Translations under genes and position numbers: made by a program
Notes under the pieces: generated by a model
Database searches by the model: none
What the model was told of the DNA's origin: nothing
Seen by the model: the letters and a program-made list of their open reading frames with translations, nothing else
Source: Pseudomonas putida NBRC 14164
GTDB taxonomy: Bacteria > Pseudomonadota > Gammaproteobacteria > Pseudomonadales > Pseudomonadaceae
Assembly (NCBI RefSeq): GCF_000412675.1
Contig: NC_021505.1
Location: 862,501 to 926,500, forward strand
Direction of reading: 5' to 3'
DNA length: 64,000 nt
Shown: positions 43,594 through 51,479 of the stretch, piece by piece
How the letters are laid out: each line of letters begins with the position of its first letter
Numbering within the stretch: the stretch's first letter is position 1

Positions 43594-43916
43594 TCATCGT
43601 CCGCCGACAGAGGTTGATCCAGGTCGACCTCCGCGTCGCCGACAAGCTTGTCGAGGCGCGCGATGAGGCCAGCATCGACAACCTGCAGCCGTTGAGGGTT
43701 GGTAGCGATATCGTGCGCCAGGAAATCCAGAAATTTGCCCAGTACCGGATCGTCCTCGGTTGCCTCTGCGCGGGTGAGTATCACCCCACCGTCGGGGCGA
43801 ATCGAATAATGGATCTTGTCACGTTTTTTCAAGCCCAAGGCGCGCCGCACCGTTTCGGGAACAGTGGTTTGATAGCGATCGGTCAGCGTGGACTCGACGT
43901 CGAAGGTGGCAGCCAT
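43590..43916 (-). CDS. prlF: PrlF/SohA-type antitoxin
   Basis: A 108-residue antitoxin with an N-terminal AbrB/SpoVT-like DNA-binding domain (LTDRYQTTVPETVRRALGLKKRDKIHYSI) and a C-terminal part for toxin binding. ATG 43916 follows AGGACATTACCC; the longer frame to 43979 crosses the operator region. Two palindromic sites lie just upstream, fitting autoregulation by the PrlF-YhaV complex. Confidence 0.92.
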   Translation of the reverse strand: MAATFDVESTLTDRYQTTVPETVRRALGLKKRDKIHYSIRPDGGVILTRAEATEDDPVLGKFLDFLAHDIATNPQRLQVVDAGLIARLDKLVGDAEVDLDQPLSADDE

Positions 43917-43952
43917 GGGTAATGTCCTGTGGGTGACAGCGATACAGTGCAA

Positions 43953-43995
43953 GGTAATGCGATTGCATTGCCTCGTCAATGCAGGTGCATTACCA
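43953..43995. promoter_or_regulatory. Paired palindromic operators of prlF-yhaV
   Basis: GGTAATGCGATTGCATTGCC (43953-43972, 8-bp arms with one mismatch) and AATGCAGGTGCATT with a trailing ACC (43978-43994) share the half-site GGTAATGC/GCATTACC. Their centres are 22 bases apart, about two helical turns. Probable binding sites for PrlF. Confidence 0.65.
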
Positions 43996-44008
43996 CGGTG
44001 ATGAGCGG

Positions 44009-44455
44009 TCAGGCAGAGCCCACCAACACTGGCATGTCTACCCGGTCAATCACCTTCGCGCTGATTGACGGGTCCAGCAACCGCCCCAACCGCGACAGGT
44101 GGCGGTGGCCCATGATGATCAGTTCGCAGTTCAATTCCCGCGCTTTGGCCACAATCGCTTCGACCGGCTGGCCGGCCACCATGCAGCCCTGGCTGGTGAA
44201 GCCGGCGTGCTGCAGCTCCCGTACGGCCTCGGCTACGGCGTGGTCGGCATGCTGCTGTTCCTCGCAGGCGGCGGGGTATTCTTCCAGTTCCTCGGCGGTG
44301 TAGGGCGCAGGTTGCTCATGCACGGCGAAGGTGGAATCGATGGCCAGCAGCACGTGCAGTTCGTGTTCACCGGGGCGGCAGTAGCGGCGGGCGAGGGTGA
44401 GCAGGGCGCTGGAAGCGGGGGAGGCGTCGATGGCGATCAGGACGGGGCTGGGCAT
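44009..44455 (-). CDS. Universal stress protein, UspA family
   Basis: A 148-residue single-domain Usp: N-terminal MPSPVLIAIDASPASSALLTLARRY and C-terminal LIIMGHRHLSRLGRLLDPSISAKVIDRVDMPVLV. The ATP-binding motif G-x2-G-x9-G-S is not intact (GHRHLSRLGRLLDPS), suggesting the non-ATP-binding UspA type. ATG 44455 is preceded by AAGGATCCCCA; the longer frame runs into a REP. Specific role unknown. Confidence 0.87.
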   Translation of the reverse strand: MPSPVLIAIDASPASSALLTLARRYCRPGEHELHVLLAIDSTFAVHEQPAPYTAEELEEYPAACEEQQHADHAVAEAVRELQHAGFTSQGCMVAGQPVEAIVAKARELNCELIIMGHRHLSRLGRLLDPSISAKVIDRVDMPVLVGSA

Positions 44456-44499
44456 TGGGGATCCTTGTACAAGGCTGGCTGAATGGGTGCCTGTTCTAG

Positions 44500-44589
44500 C
44501 CTCTTCGCGGGTAAACCCGCTCCCACAGTTATTCCACAGTATTTCAAACCTGCGCCGTCCCTGTGGGAGCGGGTTTACCCGCGAAGAGG
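44500..44589. repeat. REP pair, perfect 29-bp inverted repeat
   Basis: Arms 44500-44528 and 44561-44589 are exact reverse complements of the GCGGGTAAACCCGC type. It fills the upstream part of the 270-base gap between the Usp and LysR genes. Confidence 0.9.
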
Positions 44590-44658
44590 GTGAACCTGCC
44601 ATGCCACATTCTTGGCTCAGTCCACTCAGTGAATAAATGCCCCACCACGCAAGAGCGC

Positions 44659-44675
44659 ATTGCGTCTGATGCAAT
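44659..44675. promoter_or_regulatory. LysR-type operator upstream of the regulator gene
   Basis: ATTGCGTCTGATGCAAT, a 17-bp near-palindrome holding a T-N11-A LysR box, ends 50 bases before the LysR ATG. An almost identical palindrome precedes the MFS gene, so this is probably the autoregulatory site. Confidence 0.72.
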
Positions 44676-44725
44676 CCACCAACCTGCTACCATCGCGTTT
44701 CTCGCAGCTGTAACGGAAAACGGCC

Positions 44726-45631
44726 ATGCAACTCCCGGACATGAACCTGCTCGTCGCCCTCGATGCCTTGCTCGACGAGGGCAGCGTGGTGGGCGCAGCG
44801 CAGCGCATGAACCTGAGCCCGGCGGCCATGAGCCGGACATTGGGGCGTATCCGCGATGCCTTGGGTGACCCGATTCTGGTGCGCGCCGGCCGTGGCCTGG
44901 TGCCTACGCCCCGTGCGTTGGCCCTGCGCGAGCAGGTGCATGGCCTGGTGGAGCAGGCCGGGCAGGTGTTCCGCAGCCGTGACGATGTCGACCTGGTGAA
45001 CCTGGACCGTGCCTTCAACATCCGCACCAATGATTTGTTCATTGCCCTTTACGGCGCCCAGCTGCTGCGCATGATGCTGGCCCAGGCGCCGCGTACGGTG
45101 TTGCGGTTTGTCCCGGAGGGCAGTGGTGACGATGATGCAGTGCTGCGCAACGGGCATATCGACCTGATCATCAGCTCAGCCATTGAGCTGGGCCCGGAAA
45201 TCAAGGTGCAGAGCCTGTTCAATACTTACTTTGTAGGCCTGGCGCGTGTGGGCCACCCGATCTTCGACGCCCCGATCACCCCTGAGCGTTTTGCCGCCTA
45301 CCCGCAGATCAGCGTGTCTCGACGCGGCCGTGCCAACGGGCCGATCGATGTGGCGTTGGCCAACCACAAGGTGGAGCGGCGCGTGGCCCTGATCACCACC
45401 AGCTTCCACTCGGCGATGTTCTCGCTGCCGGATTCGGACCTGATCCTGCCGATACCCGCCAATATCCTCAACAGTGTGCAGCGGTTGAAGTTGCCATTGC
45501 GCTCGTTCGAGATCCCGGTGCCGTTGGAGAAGGTCAATGTGATGCAGGCGTGGCACCCGCGCTTCGACAACGACCCCGCGCACCGTTGGTTGCGCCAGAC
45601 GTTGAAAGCCTGTGGCCGCATCGATCCGTGA
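44726..45631 (+). CDS. LysR-family regulator of the EmrAB-type efflux operon
   Basis: A 301-residue LysR regulator of the NodD/SyrM-like type: HTH in LLVALDALLDEGSVVGAAQRMNLSPAAMSRTLGRIRDALGDPILVRAGRGLVPTPRA (in pieces) and a substrate-binding domain. It precedes the MFS-HlyD-OMF operon in the same direction. Matching 17-bp palindromes lie before its own start and before the MFS gene, which strongly suggests it controls both. Inducer unknown. Confidence 0.92.
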   Translation: MQLPDMNLLVALDALLDEGSVVGAAQRMNLSPAAMSRTLGRIRDALGDPILVRAGRGLVPTPRALALREQVHGLVEQAGQVFRSRDDVDLVNLDRAFNIRTNDLFIALYGAQLLRMMLAQAPRTVLRFVPEGSGDDDAVLRNGHIDLIISSAIELGPEIKVQSLFNTYFVGLARVGHPIFDAPITPERFAAYPQISVSRRGRANGPIDVALANHKVERRVALITTSFHSAMFSLPDSDLILPIPANILNSVQRLKLPLRSFEIPVPLEKVNVMQAWHPRFDNDPAHRWLRQTLKACGRIDP

Positions 45632-45642
45632 TTCAGGCATGG

Positions 45643-45659
45643 ATTGCGTCTGACGCAAT
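45643..45659. promoter_or_regulatory. LysR-type operator upstream of the MFS gene
   Basis: ATTGCGTCTGACGCAAT is a perfect 8-1-8 palindrome, T-N11-A inside, 12 bases after the LysR stop and 88 bases before the MFS start. It differs by one base from the site at 44659-44675. Confidence 0.78.
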
Positions 45660-45747
45660 ATACAACTACCGACAAGTCAGTTTTCGTCAGCATTCGACCT
45701 TCTTAAACTTGCCCCAGCCCTGAAATTGTTGCTGGAGATGTATTCTC

Positions 45748-47289
45748 ATGACTTCCCTGACGGCGCCCTCTGCGGCGCTGGCCGCCGCCCCCGCGCCGGC
45801 CGCGCCTGCGCAGACGGCGTTTGGCCTGCAGGTGGTGGTCGGGCTGTTCGGTGTGTTGCTGGCCGTGCTGTGTGCAGGCCTCAACGAGTCGGTCACCAAG
45901 ATTTCCCTTGCCGATATCCGCGGTGCAATGGGCATCGGTGCCGACGAAGGCGCCTGGTTGCTGGCGGTGTACAGCGCCGCCTCGGTCTCGGCCATGGCCT
46001 TTGCGCCGTGGCTGGCCACCACCTTCTCGCTGCGGCGCTTCACCATGAGCGCCATCGCCCTGTTTGCCGTACTTGGCCTGCTGCAACCGTTCGCCCCCAA
46101 CCTGCACAGCCTGATGTTGCTGCGGGTGCTGCAGGGCTTTGCCTCGGGGGCCTTGCCACCGATGCTGATGAGCGTGGCCCTGCGCTTTTTGCCGCCGGGT
46201 ATAAAGGTTTACGGCCTGGCCTGCTATGCCCTGACCGCCACCTTCGGCCCCAACCTCGGCACGCCGCTGGCGGGGCTGTGGACCGAGTACGTCGGCTGGC
46301 AATGGGCGTTCTGGCAGATCATCCTGCCCTCGCTGCTGGCCATCGTCTGCGTCGGCTGGGGCCTGCCGCAAGACCCGCTGCGTCTGGAGCGTTTCAAGCA
46401 GTTTGACTGGCGTGGCGTACTGCTCGGGCTGCCGGCCATCAGTTCCATCGTGCTGGGCCTGTCGCTGGGCGACCGCTGGGGCTGGTTCGATTCGCCGCTG
46501 ATCTGCTGGCTGCTGGGCGGTGGCCTGCTGTTGCTGGTGCTGTTCATGTACAACGAGTGGTCCGAGCCGCTGCCGTTCTTCCAGTTGCGCATGCTAAAGC
46601 GGCGCAACCTGAGTTTTGCCCTGGTGACCCTGGCCGGTGTGCTGATCGTACTGTCGGGTGTGGGCAGCATCCCCTCGGCCTACCTGGCGCAGATCCAGGG
46701 CTACCGCCCTGCGCAGACCAGCCCGCTGATGATGCTGGTGGCCATGCCGCAGCTGATCGCCCTGCCGCTGACCGCAGCGCTGTGCAACATCCGCGCGGTG
46801 GACTGCCGCTGGGTGCTGGGCATCGGCCTGGCGATGCTGGCGGTGTCCTGTATCGGCAGCAGCCTGATGACCAGCGAGTGGATCCGTGGCGACTTCTACC
46901 CGTTCTACCTGCTGCAGGTGTTCGGCCAGCCAATGGCGGTGCTGCCGTTGCTGATGCTGTCCACCAACGGCATGACCCCGCAGGAAGGTCCGTTCGCCTC
47001 CAGCTGGTTCAACACCGTGAAAGGCCTGGCCGCAGTGATCGCCGGTGGCCTGCTGGATGCCCTTGGCACCTTGCGCCGGCATTTCCATTCCAACCACCTG
47101 GTGGACAGCCTGGGCAATGCCCCGCTGGTTGACGACAGCGCTGCCGGCCTGGCCAGGCGCATCCACGACCAGGCGCTGGTACTCACTTCCGCCGACCTGT
47201 ACCTGGTCATGGCCTGCATTGCCGTGGCCCTGATCTGCCTGATTCCTTTCGTGCCTACCCGGGTCTATCCGCCGCGTGCGGTGGCCTGA
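45748..47289 (+). CDS. MFS multidrug exporter, DHA2/EmrB family
   Basis: A 513-residue drug:H+ antiporter with about 14 hydrophobic segments. Family features are the early VLCAGLNESVTKISLADIRGAMGI region, RVLQGFASGALPPMLMSVALRFLPPG, and LGTPLAGLWTEYVGWQWAFWQI. With the HlyD and OMF genes that follow it makes a three-part EmrAB-TolC-type pump. Substrate unknown; hydrophobic drugs or aromatic compounds are typical. Confidence 0.93.
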   Translation: MTSLTAPSAALAAAPAPAAPAQTAFGLQVVVGLFGVLLAVLCAGLNESVTKISLADIRGAMGIGADEGAWLLAVYSAASVSAMAFAPWLATTFSLRRFTMSAIALFAVLGLLQPFAPNLHSLMLLRVLQGFASGALPPMLMSVALRFLPPGIKVYGLACYALTATFGPNLGTPLAGLWTEYVGWQWAFWQIILPSLLAIVCVGWGLPQDPLRLERFKQFDWRGVLLGLPAISSIVLGLSLGDRWGWFDSPLICWLLGGGLLLLVLFMYNEWSEPLPFFQLRMLKRRNLSFALVTLAGVLIVLSGVGSIPSAYLAQIQGYRPAQTSPLMMLVAMPQLIALPLTAALCNIRAVDCRWVLGIGLAMLAVSCIGSSLMTSEWIRGDFYPFYLLQVFGQPMAVLPLLMLSTNGMTPQEGPFASSWFNTVKGLAAVIAGGLLDALGTLRRHFHSNHLVDSLGNAPLVDDSAAGLARRIHDQALVLTSADLYLVMACIAVALICLIPFVPTRVYPPRAVA

Positions 47290-47317
47290 ACCCTGGATGA
47301 ATTCGAGAACATCTGAA

Positions 47318-48379
47318 ATGACCAACAACCGCAAAACCCTGTTCATCGGCTCGGTGCTGGCCGTGGCCGTGCTGGCTGGCATCGTCGGCCCCTGGATGTT
47401 TGGCAGCGACCATCGCCAGAGCACCAACGACGCCTATGTGATCGCCGACTACACCGTGGTCGCGCCCAAGGTGGCCGGCTTTATCAAGGAAGTGCTGGTG
47501 GAGGACAACCAGCAGGTTACGGCCGGCCAGTTGCTGGCGACCATCGACCCCCGCGATTACCAGGCCGCCCTGGACGCCGCACAGGCGCAGTTGCTGGTGG
47601 CCCAGGCGCAAAGCGCCGATGCCCGCGCCACCCTTGAGCGCCAGGCATCGTTGATTGCCCAGGCCGAGGCTGCTGTCAAAGCCGCCCAGGCCGAAGCGGC
47701 GTTCGCCGACCACGAGGTCAACCGCTACAGCCGCCTGGCCGAGCAGGGCGCCGGTACCGTGCAGAACGCCCAGCAGGCGCGCAGCGGTGTAGACCAGGCC
47801 CGTGCACGCCTGGCAAATGCCCAGGCAGCGTTAGTGGCGGCGCGCAAGCAGGTGGACATTCTCACGGCCCAAGTGGCCAGCGCCGATGGCCAGCTGAAAC
47901 GTGCCGAAGCGGGCGTGGAAAAGGCCCAGCTCGACCTGTCCTACACACGCATTACTGCGCCGGTGGACGGCATGGTGGGCGAGCGCGCACTGCGCATAGG
48001 CGCCTACGTCAACCCGGGTGCCCGCCTGCTGTCGGTGGTGCCGTTGCAACAGGCCTATGTGGTCGGCAACTTCCAGGAAACCCAGCTGACCCACGTGCAG
48101 CCTGGCCAGCCGGTGAGCATCAGCGTCGACACCTTCTCCGGCGAAAAGCTGCAAGGCCATGTGGAAAGCATCGCCCCGGCCACCGGCGTCACCTTCGCCG
48201 CCGTCAAACCGGACAACGCCACTGGCAACTTCACCAAGGTGGTGCAGCGCATTCCGGTGAAGATCGTCTTCGATGACGGCCAGCCGCTGCTCACCCGCCT
48301 GCGTGTGGGCATGTCGGTAGAAGCGACCATCGATACCCATGGCGACAAGCTGGACGGCAAAGAGGTGAGCGCACGATGA
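47318..48379 (+). CDS. HlyD/EmrA-family periplasmic adaptor
   Basis: A 353-residue EmrA-like protein: a membrane helix (TLFIGSVLAVAVLAGIVGPWMF), a lipoyl half (SGFIKEVLVEDNQQVTAGQLLATIDPRDY-like), a long coiled-coil hairpin rich in Ala and Gln (about 95-205), the second lipoyl half (YTRITAPVDGMVGERALRIGAYV) and a barrel domain. ATG 47318 is chosen; an upstream in-frame ATG at 47297 is possible. Its stop overlaps the OMF start by four bases. Confidence 0.92.
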   Translation: MTNNRKTLFIGSVLAVAVLAGIVGPWMFGSDHRQSTNDAYVIADYTVVAPKVAGFIKEVLVEDNQQVTAGQLLATIDPRDYQAALDAAQAQLLVAQAQSADARATLERQASLIAQAEAAVKAAQAEAAFADHEVNRYSRLAEQGAGTVQNAQQARSGVDQARARLANAQAALVAARKQVDILTAQVASADGQLKRAEAGVEKAQLDLSYTRITAPVDGMVGERALRIGAYVNPGARLLSVVPLQQAYVVGNFQETQLTHVQPGQPVSISVDTFSGEKLQGHVESIAPATGVTFAAVKPDNATGNFTKVVQRIPVKIVFDDGQPLLTRLRVGMSVEATIDTHGDKLDGKEVSAR

Positions 48380-49827
48380 AACCGGCATTACGCTTGAGCC
48401 CGTTGCTGCTGGCCGTGTTGCTGGCCGGCTGCACCATGGGCCCGGACTTCTTGCGCCCCGACAGCCAGGCACCGCAGCAGTGGGCGCCGCTGCAAGGCGA
48501 AGCGGCGGCCAGCCAGCCGCAGGCCGAACCGCTGGAACTGCGCTGGTGGGAAACCTTCCATGACGCACAGCTCAGTGCCTTGATCCAGCGCGTTGCCGAG
48601 CGCAACCTCGACCTGCAAATGGCCAGTGCACGGTTGCTGCAAAGCCGCGCCCTGCGCAGTACCGTGGCCGCCGATGAAGTGCCGTCGGTGGATGCAAACG
48701 CCGGCTACAGCCGCGCCCGCAACAGCGCCGAAGGCCTGAGCGATCCGTCTGGCAAGGCGGGCAAAGCGGCGTACAACCTTTGGCAGGGCGACCTGGTGGC
48801 CGGTTGGGAGCTGGACCTGTGGGGGCGCGTGCGGCGCCAGGTCGAGGCTGCCGATGCCACCGTCGAAGTGGCCGAGAACGACCGCCGGGGAGTGCTGCTG
48901 GCCCTGCTTTCGGAAACCGCCGGCAATTACATCCAGCTGCGCGCCGTGCAGCACACACTGGATGTGACGCAGGACAACCTGAAGGTTGCCCAGCACAGCC
49001 TGAAGCTTTCCCAGAACCGCCAGGCCGAAGGCGTTGCCACGCGCCTGGACGTGGCCCAGGCCAGCGCCCAGGTTGCTTCGATCGAGTCGCGATTGCCAAG
49101 CCTTGAAGCCCGTCGTGATGACCTGATCAACGCGCTCAGCTTGCTTGCCGCCGAACCACCGCGCAGCTTGCAGGCCGAATTGCTGCAGGGCGGCGAGCTG
49201 CCCGCGCCGCAGCAGAAGTTCGCCATCGGCGTGCCGTCCGAATTGGCCGAGCGCCGCCCTGACATCCGCCAGGCCGAAGCCCGCCTGCATGCCGCCACCG
49301 CCAGCATTGGCGTGGCCAAGGCGGATTTCTACCCGAGCATCCGGCTGTCGGGCAGTGTCGGCTTCCAGGCCATGCAGTTGTCTGATTTCGGTGGCTGGGA
49401 TTCGCGCCGTTTTGCCTTCGGGCCGCAGCTGTCGCTGCCGATCTTCGAGGGCGGCCGGCTCAAGGGCACCCTGGAACTGCGCGAGGCGCAGCAGCAGGAA
49501 GCGGCGCTGAACTACCGCAAGGTGGTGCTGGGTGCCTGGCATGAAATTGACGATGTGCTTCGCCTCTACAACGCCAGCCAGTTGCGCCGTGACCACCTGG
49601 CCGAGGCCGTGCGGCAGAACCGCATCGCCCTGGAAACTGCCCAGCGCCAGTATGTGGAAGGGGCGGTGGACTTTCTCAATGTGCTGACGGTGCAGGGCGC
49701 ATTGCTGGCCAGCGAGGAGCAGTGGATCGACAGCTCAGCGGCGGTGTCGCAGGCGTTGGTGGGGCTTTACAAGGCCTTGGGTGGTGGCTGGCAGGCGTTT
49801 GACGAGCAGCCCGCGAAGAAAGCGTAA
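48376..49827 (+). CDS. Outer-membrane efflux lipoprotein (NodT/OprM family)
   Basis: A 483-residue TolC-like factor with lipobox LLAGCTMGPDF, and the OEP motifs LAERRPDIRQAEARLHAATASIGVAKADFYPSI (in pieces) and LPIFEGGRLKGTLELREAQQQEAALNYR. It completes the EmrAB-type pump. ATG 48376 overlaps the adaptor stop. A second OMF is encoded at 38289, so the two efflux systems in this window each have their own channel. Confidence 0.93.
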   Translation: MKPALRLSPLLLAVLLAGCTMGPDFLRPDSQAPQQWAPLQGEAAASQPQAEPLELRWWETFHDAQLSALIQRVAERNLDLQMASARLLQSRALRSTVAADEVPSVDANAGYSRARNSAEGLSDPSGKAGKAAYNLWQGDLVAGWELDLWGRVRRQVEAADATVEVAENDRRGVLLALLSETAGNYIQLRAVQHTLDVTQDNLKVAQHSLKLSQNRQAEGVATRLDVAQASAQVASIESRLPSLEARRDDLINALSLLAAEPPRSLQAELLQGGELPAPQQKFAIGVPSELAERRPDIRQAEARLHAATASIGVAKADFYPSIRLSGSVGFQAMQLSDFGGWDSRRFAFGPQLSLPIFEGGRLKGTLELREAQQQEAALNYRKVVLGAWHEIDDVLRLYNASQLRRDHLAEAVRQNRIALETAQRQYVEGAVDFLNVLTVQGALLASEEQWIDSSAAVSQALVGLYKALGGGWQAFDEQPAKKA

Positions 49828-49846
49828 AGGCAGGGGCCGCTTTGCG

Positions 49847-49920
49847 GCCCATCGCGGCACAAGGCCGCTCCTACAGGCGATCGCGGTCCCCTGTAGGAGC
49901 GGCCTTGTGCCGCGATGGGC
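49847..49920. repeat. Perfect 30-bp inverted repeat, GTAGGAGCGGCCTTGTGCCGCG type
   Basis: Arms 49847-49876 and 49891-49920 are exact reverse complements, flanked by further pairing GGGGCCGCTTTGCGG and CTGCAAAGCAGCCCC. Same GTAGGAGC sub-family as the 40-bp repeat at 31292. It lies between convergent genes. Confidence 0.92.
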
Positions 49921-49949
49921 TGCAAAGCAGCCCCAGGGCAGCCGAGATC

Positions 49950-50762
49950 TCAGAGCGGGCGCAGCAGGCCAAAGCGCTTGCGCAGTGCCCAATCCAGCAA
50001 CCGCCGTGGCAGCAACCTCGCCATCATCGGCAACGCCGTACTGCCATTCCCCAACCGCACCACCCCCGGTACCGGCGACTTGCCGACTGCCGCCAACACA
50101 CCCTGGGCAAACACCGCCGCCGAAGTCGGCCTGTCCTGCGAAGCCCGCGCCCGCGCCTGGACATGTTCACGCAACGGCCACCATGGTGAGTCCGCCGCCA
50201 GTACCTGCTCGGCCTGGCGCTGGGCATTGTTGGCGAACTGCGTGTCTATCGCCCCCGGCTGCACTTCCATCACCTGCACACCGAACGGTGCCAGTTCCAG
50301 GCGCAAGGCATCGCTCAGCGCATGCACGGCCGCTTTCGAGGCGCAGTAGGCACCGGCGAATGGCGTGACCAGCACACCGGAAACGCTGCCGATGTTCACC
50401 ACCGTTGCGCGTGAGCGGCGCAGCAGCGGGAACAGCGCGCGGGTCACGCCGACCACGGCGAACACGTTGGTTTCGAACTGTTGGCGCAGGGCCTCCACAC
50501 CACCGTCCAGCAACGGGCCCATGGCGCCGTAGCCGGCATTGTTGATCAGGATATCCAGGGTTTCGAGTTCTTCGGCCAGGCGGGCGAGGGCCTCGCTGTC
50601 GTTCACATCCAGTTGCCGGGCAGTGAAGCCGGCGGCGTTCAGCACTTCAACATCCTCTGCCTTGCGAGCAGTGGCCCAGACGTGGTGGCCGGCATCGCGA
50701 AAGGCGTCGGCGAGGGCGCGGCCGATGCCGCTGGAACAACCGGTGATCAGGACGGTGGGCAT
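49950..50762 (-). CDS. SDR-family oxidoreductase
   Basis: A 270-residue classical short-chain dehydrogenase: cofactor motif ITGCSSGIGRAL, INNAGYGAMG, serine in NIGSVSG, and YCASKAAV (YxxxK). The C-terminus is longer than usual and ends with a basic stretch (LPRRLLDWALRKRFG). ATG 50762 starts MPTVLITG; the longer frame to 50972 covers a REP. Substrate unknown. Confidence 0.88.
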   Translation of the reverse strand: MPTVLITGCSSGIGRALADAFRDAGHHVWATARKAEDVEVLNAAGFTARQLDVNDSEALARLAEELETLDILINNAGYGAMGPLLDGGVEALRQQFETNVFAVVGVTRALFPLLRRSRATVVNIGSVSGVLVTPFAGAYCASKAAVHALSDALRLELAPFGVQVMEVQPGAIDTQFANNAQRQAEQVLAADSPWWPLREHVQARARASQDRPTSAAVFAQGVLAAVGKSPVPGVVRLGNGSTALPMMARLLPRRLLDWALRKRFGLLRPL

Positions 50763-50794
50763 GGTTGGGGCCTGTTGTAAGGAGGATTGGTTTT

Positions 50795-50866
50795 CCTGTG
50801 CCGGCCTCTTCGCGGGTGAACCCGCTCCCACAGGTACCCCACAGACGCGAAAGGGCCGGTACAGGC
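50795..50866. repeat. REP unit with degenerate partner
   Basis: A good REP copy (50795-50835, GCCGGCCTCTTCGCGGGTGAACC) faces a decayed partner ending GGGCCGGTACAGGC near 50866, between two leftward genes. Confidence 0.7.
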
Positions 50867-50872
50867 GATATA

Positions 50873-51337
50873 TCAATTGGCAAATGTACCTTGCAGGTGC
50901 TCGGCACGAAATTCCAGGGTCTGTGGCCGGTACCCGGCGCGCAGGGGGGGCAGCGGCAGGCAGTCCTTCCACTCGGCCCCCGGCTGCAAATCACCCGGCC
51001 CCCGGTAGCGCGGGGCGTTGTAGGTGCTTTCGGCCAGGTTCACCGTGTCGCCTGGTGCGTATGCTGCCACTCGCCAGCGCAGTTCGGTCAGCGGGGCCTT
51101 GTTGCCGTTTTTCATGTGTACCTGCAACGCACGGTCGGCCGGGCATTGTTCGGGGGCATAGGCAAGGCGCAGGTCCAGCCGGGCCAGTTGCGAGGTTTCG
51201 CGGTTGTCTTGCCAGGCGACGAACAGCGCCACCAGGCCGAGGCCAAACACGGCGGCCAGCGAGATCGGCAGGGCCTTGGCCGGGTAGCGCAACAGCAGTA
51301 CCAGCCAGGTAAGGATGAGGAAGGCACCGATGATCAT
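50873..51337 (-). CDS. Unknown membrane-anchored protein
   Basis: A 154-residue protein not assigned to a known function. It has two N-terminal hydrophobic segments (IIGAFLILTWLVLLLRYP and ALPISLAAVFGLGLVALFVAW) and a C-terminal soluble domain (ARLDLRLAYAPEQCPADRALQVHMKNGNKAPLTELRWRV, in pieces) that reads like an Ig-like or beta-sandwich fold with two cysteines (in EQCPAD and KDCLPLP). ATG 51337 is used. It lies between the SDR and the end of the alginate operon. Confidence 0.7.
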   Translation of the reverse strand: MIIGAFLILTWLVLLLRYPAKALPISLAAVFGLGLVALFVAWQDNRETSQLARLDLRLAYAPEQCPADRALQVHMKNGNKAPLTELRWRVAAYAPGDTVNLAESTYNAPRYRGPGDLQPGAEWKDCLPLPPLRAGYRPQTLEFRAEHLQGTFAN

Positions 51338-51409
51338 GGGGCTTGCAGACCTTGAATGCGCGGGGTCTGACCATCGTAGCCTGAAATGGGGGAGGGCTCA
51401 AAAGCGCGA

Positions 51410-51470
51410 AGCCCGCTCCCAGCCTTTGTGGGAGCGGGCTTGTCCCGCGAAAGGGCCGCAAAGCGGCCCC
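51410..51470. repeat. REP hairpins after algA
   Basis: A 12-bp stem AGCCCGCTCCCA/TGGGAGCGGGCT is followed by GGGCCGC-AAA-GCGGCCC, ending 10 bases from the algA stop. It probably marks the 3' end of the alginate transcript. Confidence 0.8.
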
Positions 51471-51479
51471 AAGGTTCAC

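Noticed and set aside
682..50866. CRISPR-like recurrence of a short repeated sequence
   Set aside because: Copies are facing pairs scattered singly between genes, with no regular spacers and no cas genes; they are REP elements.
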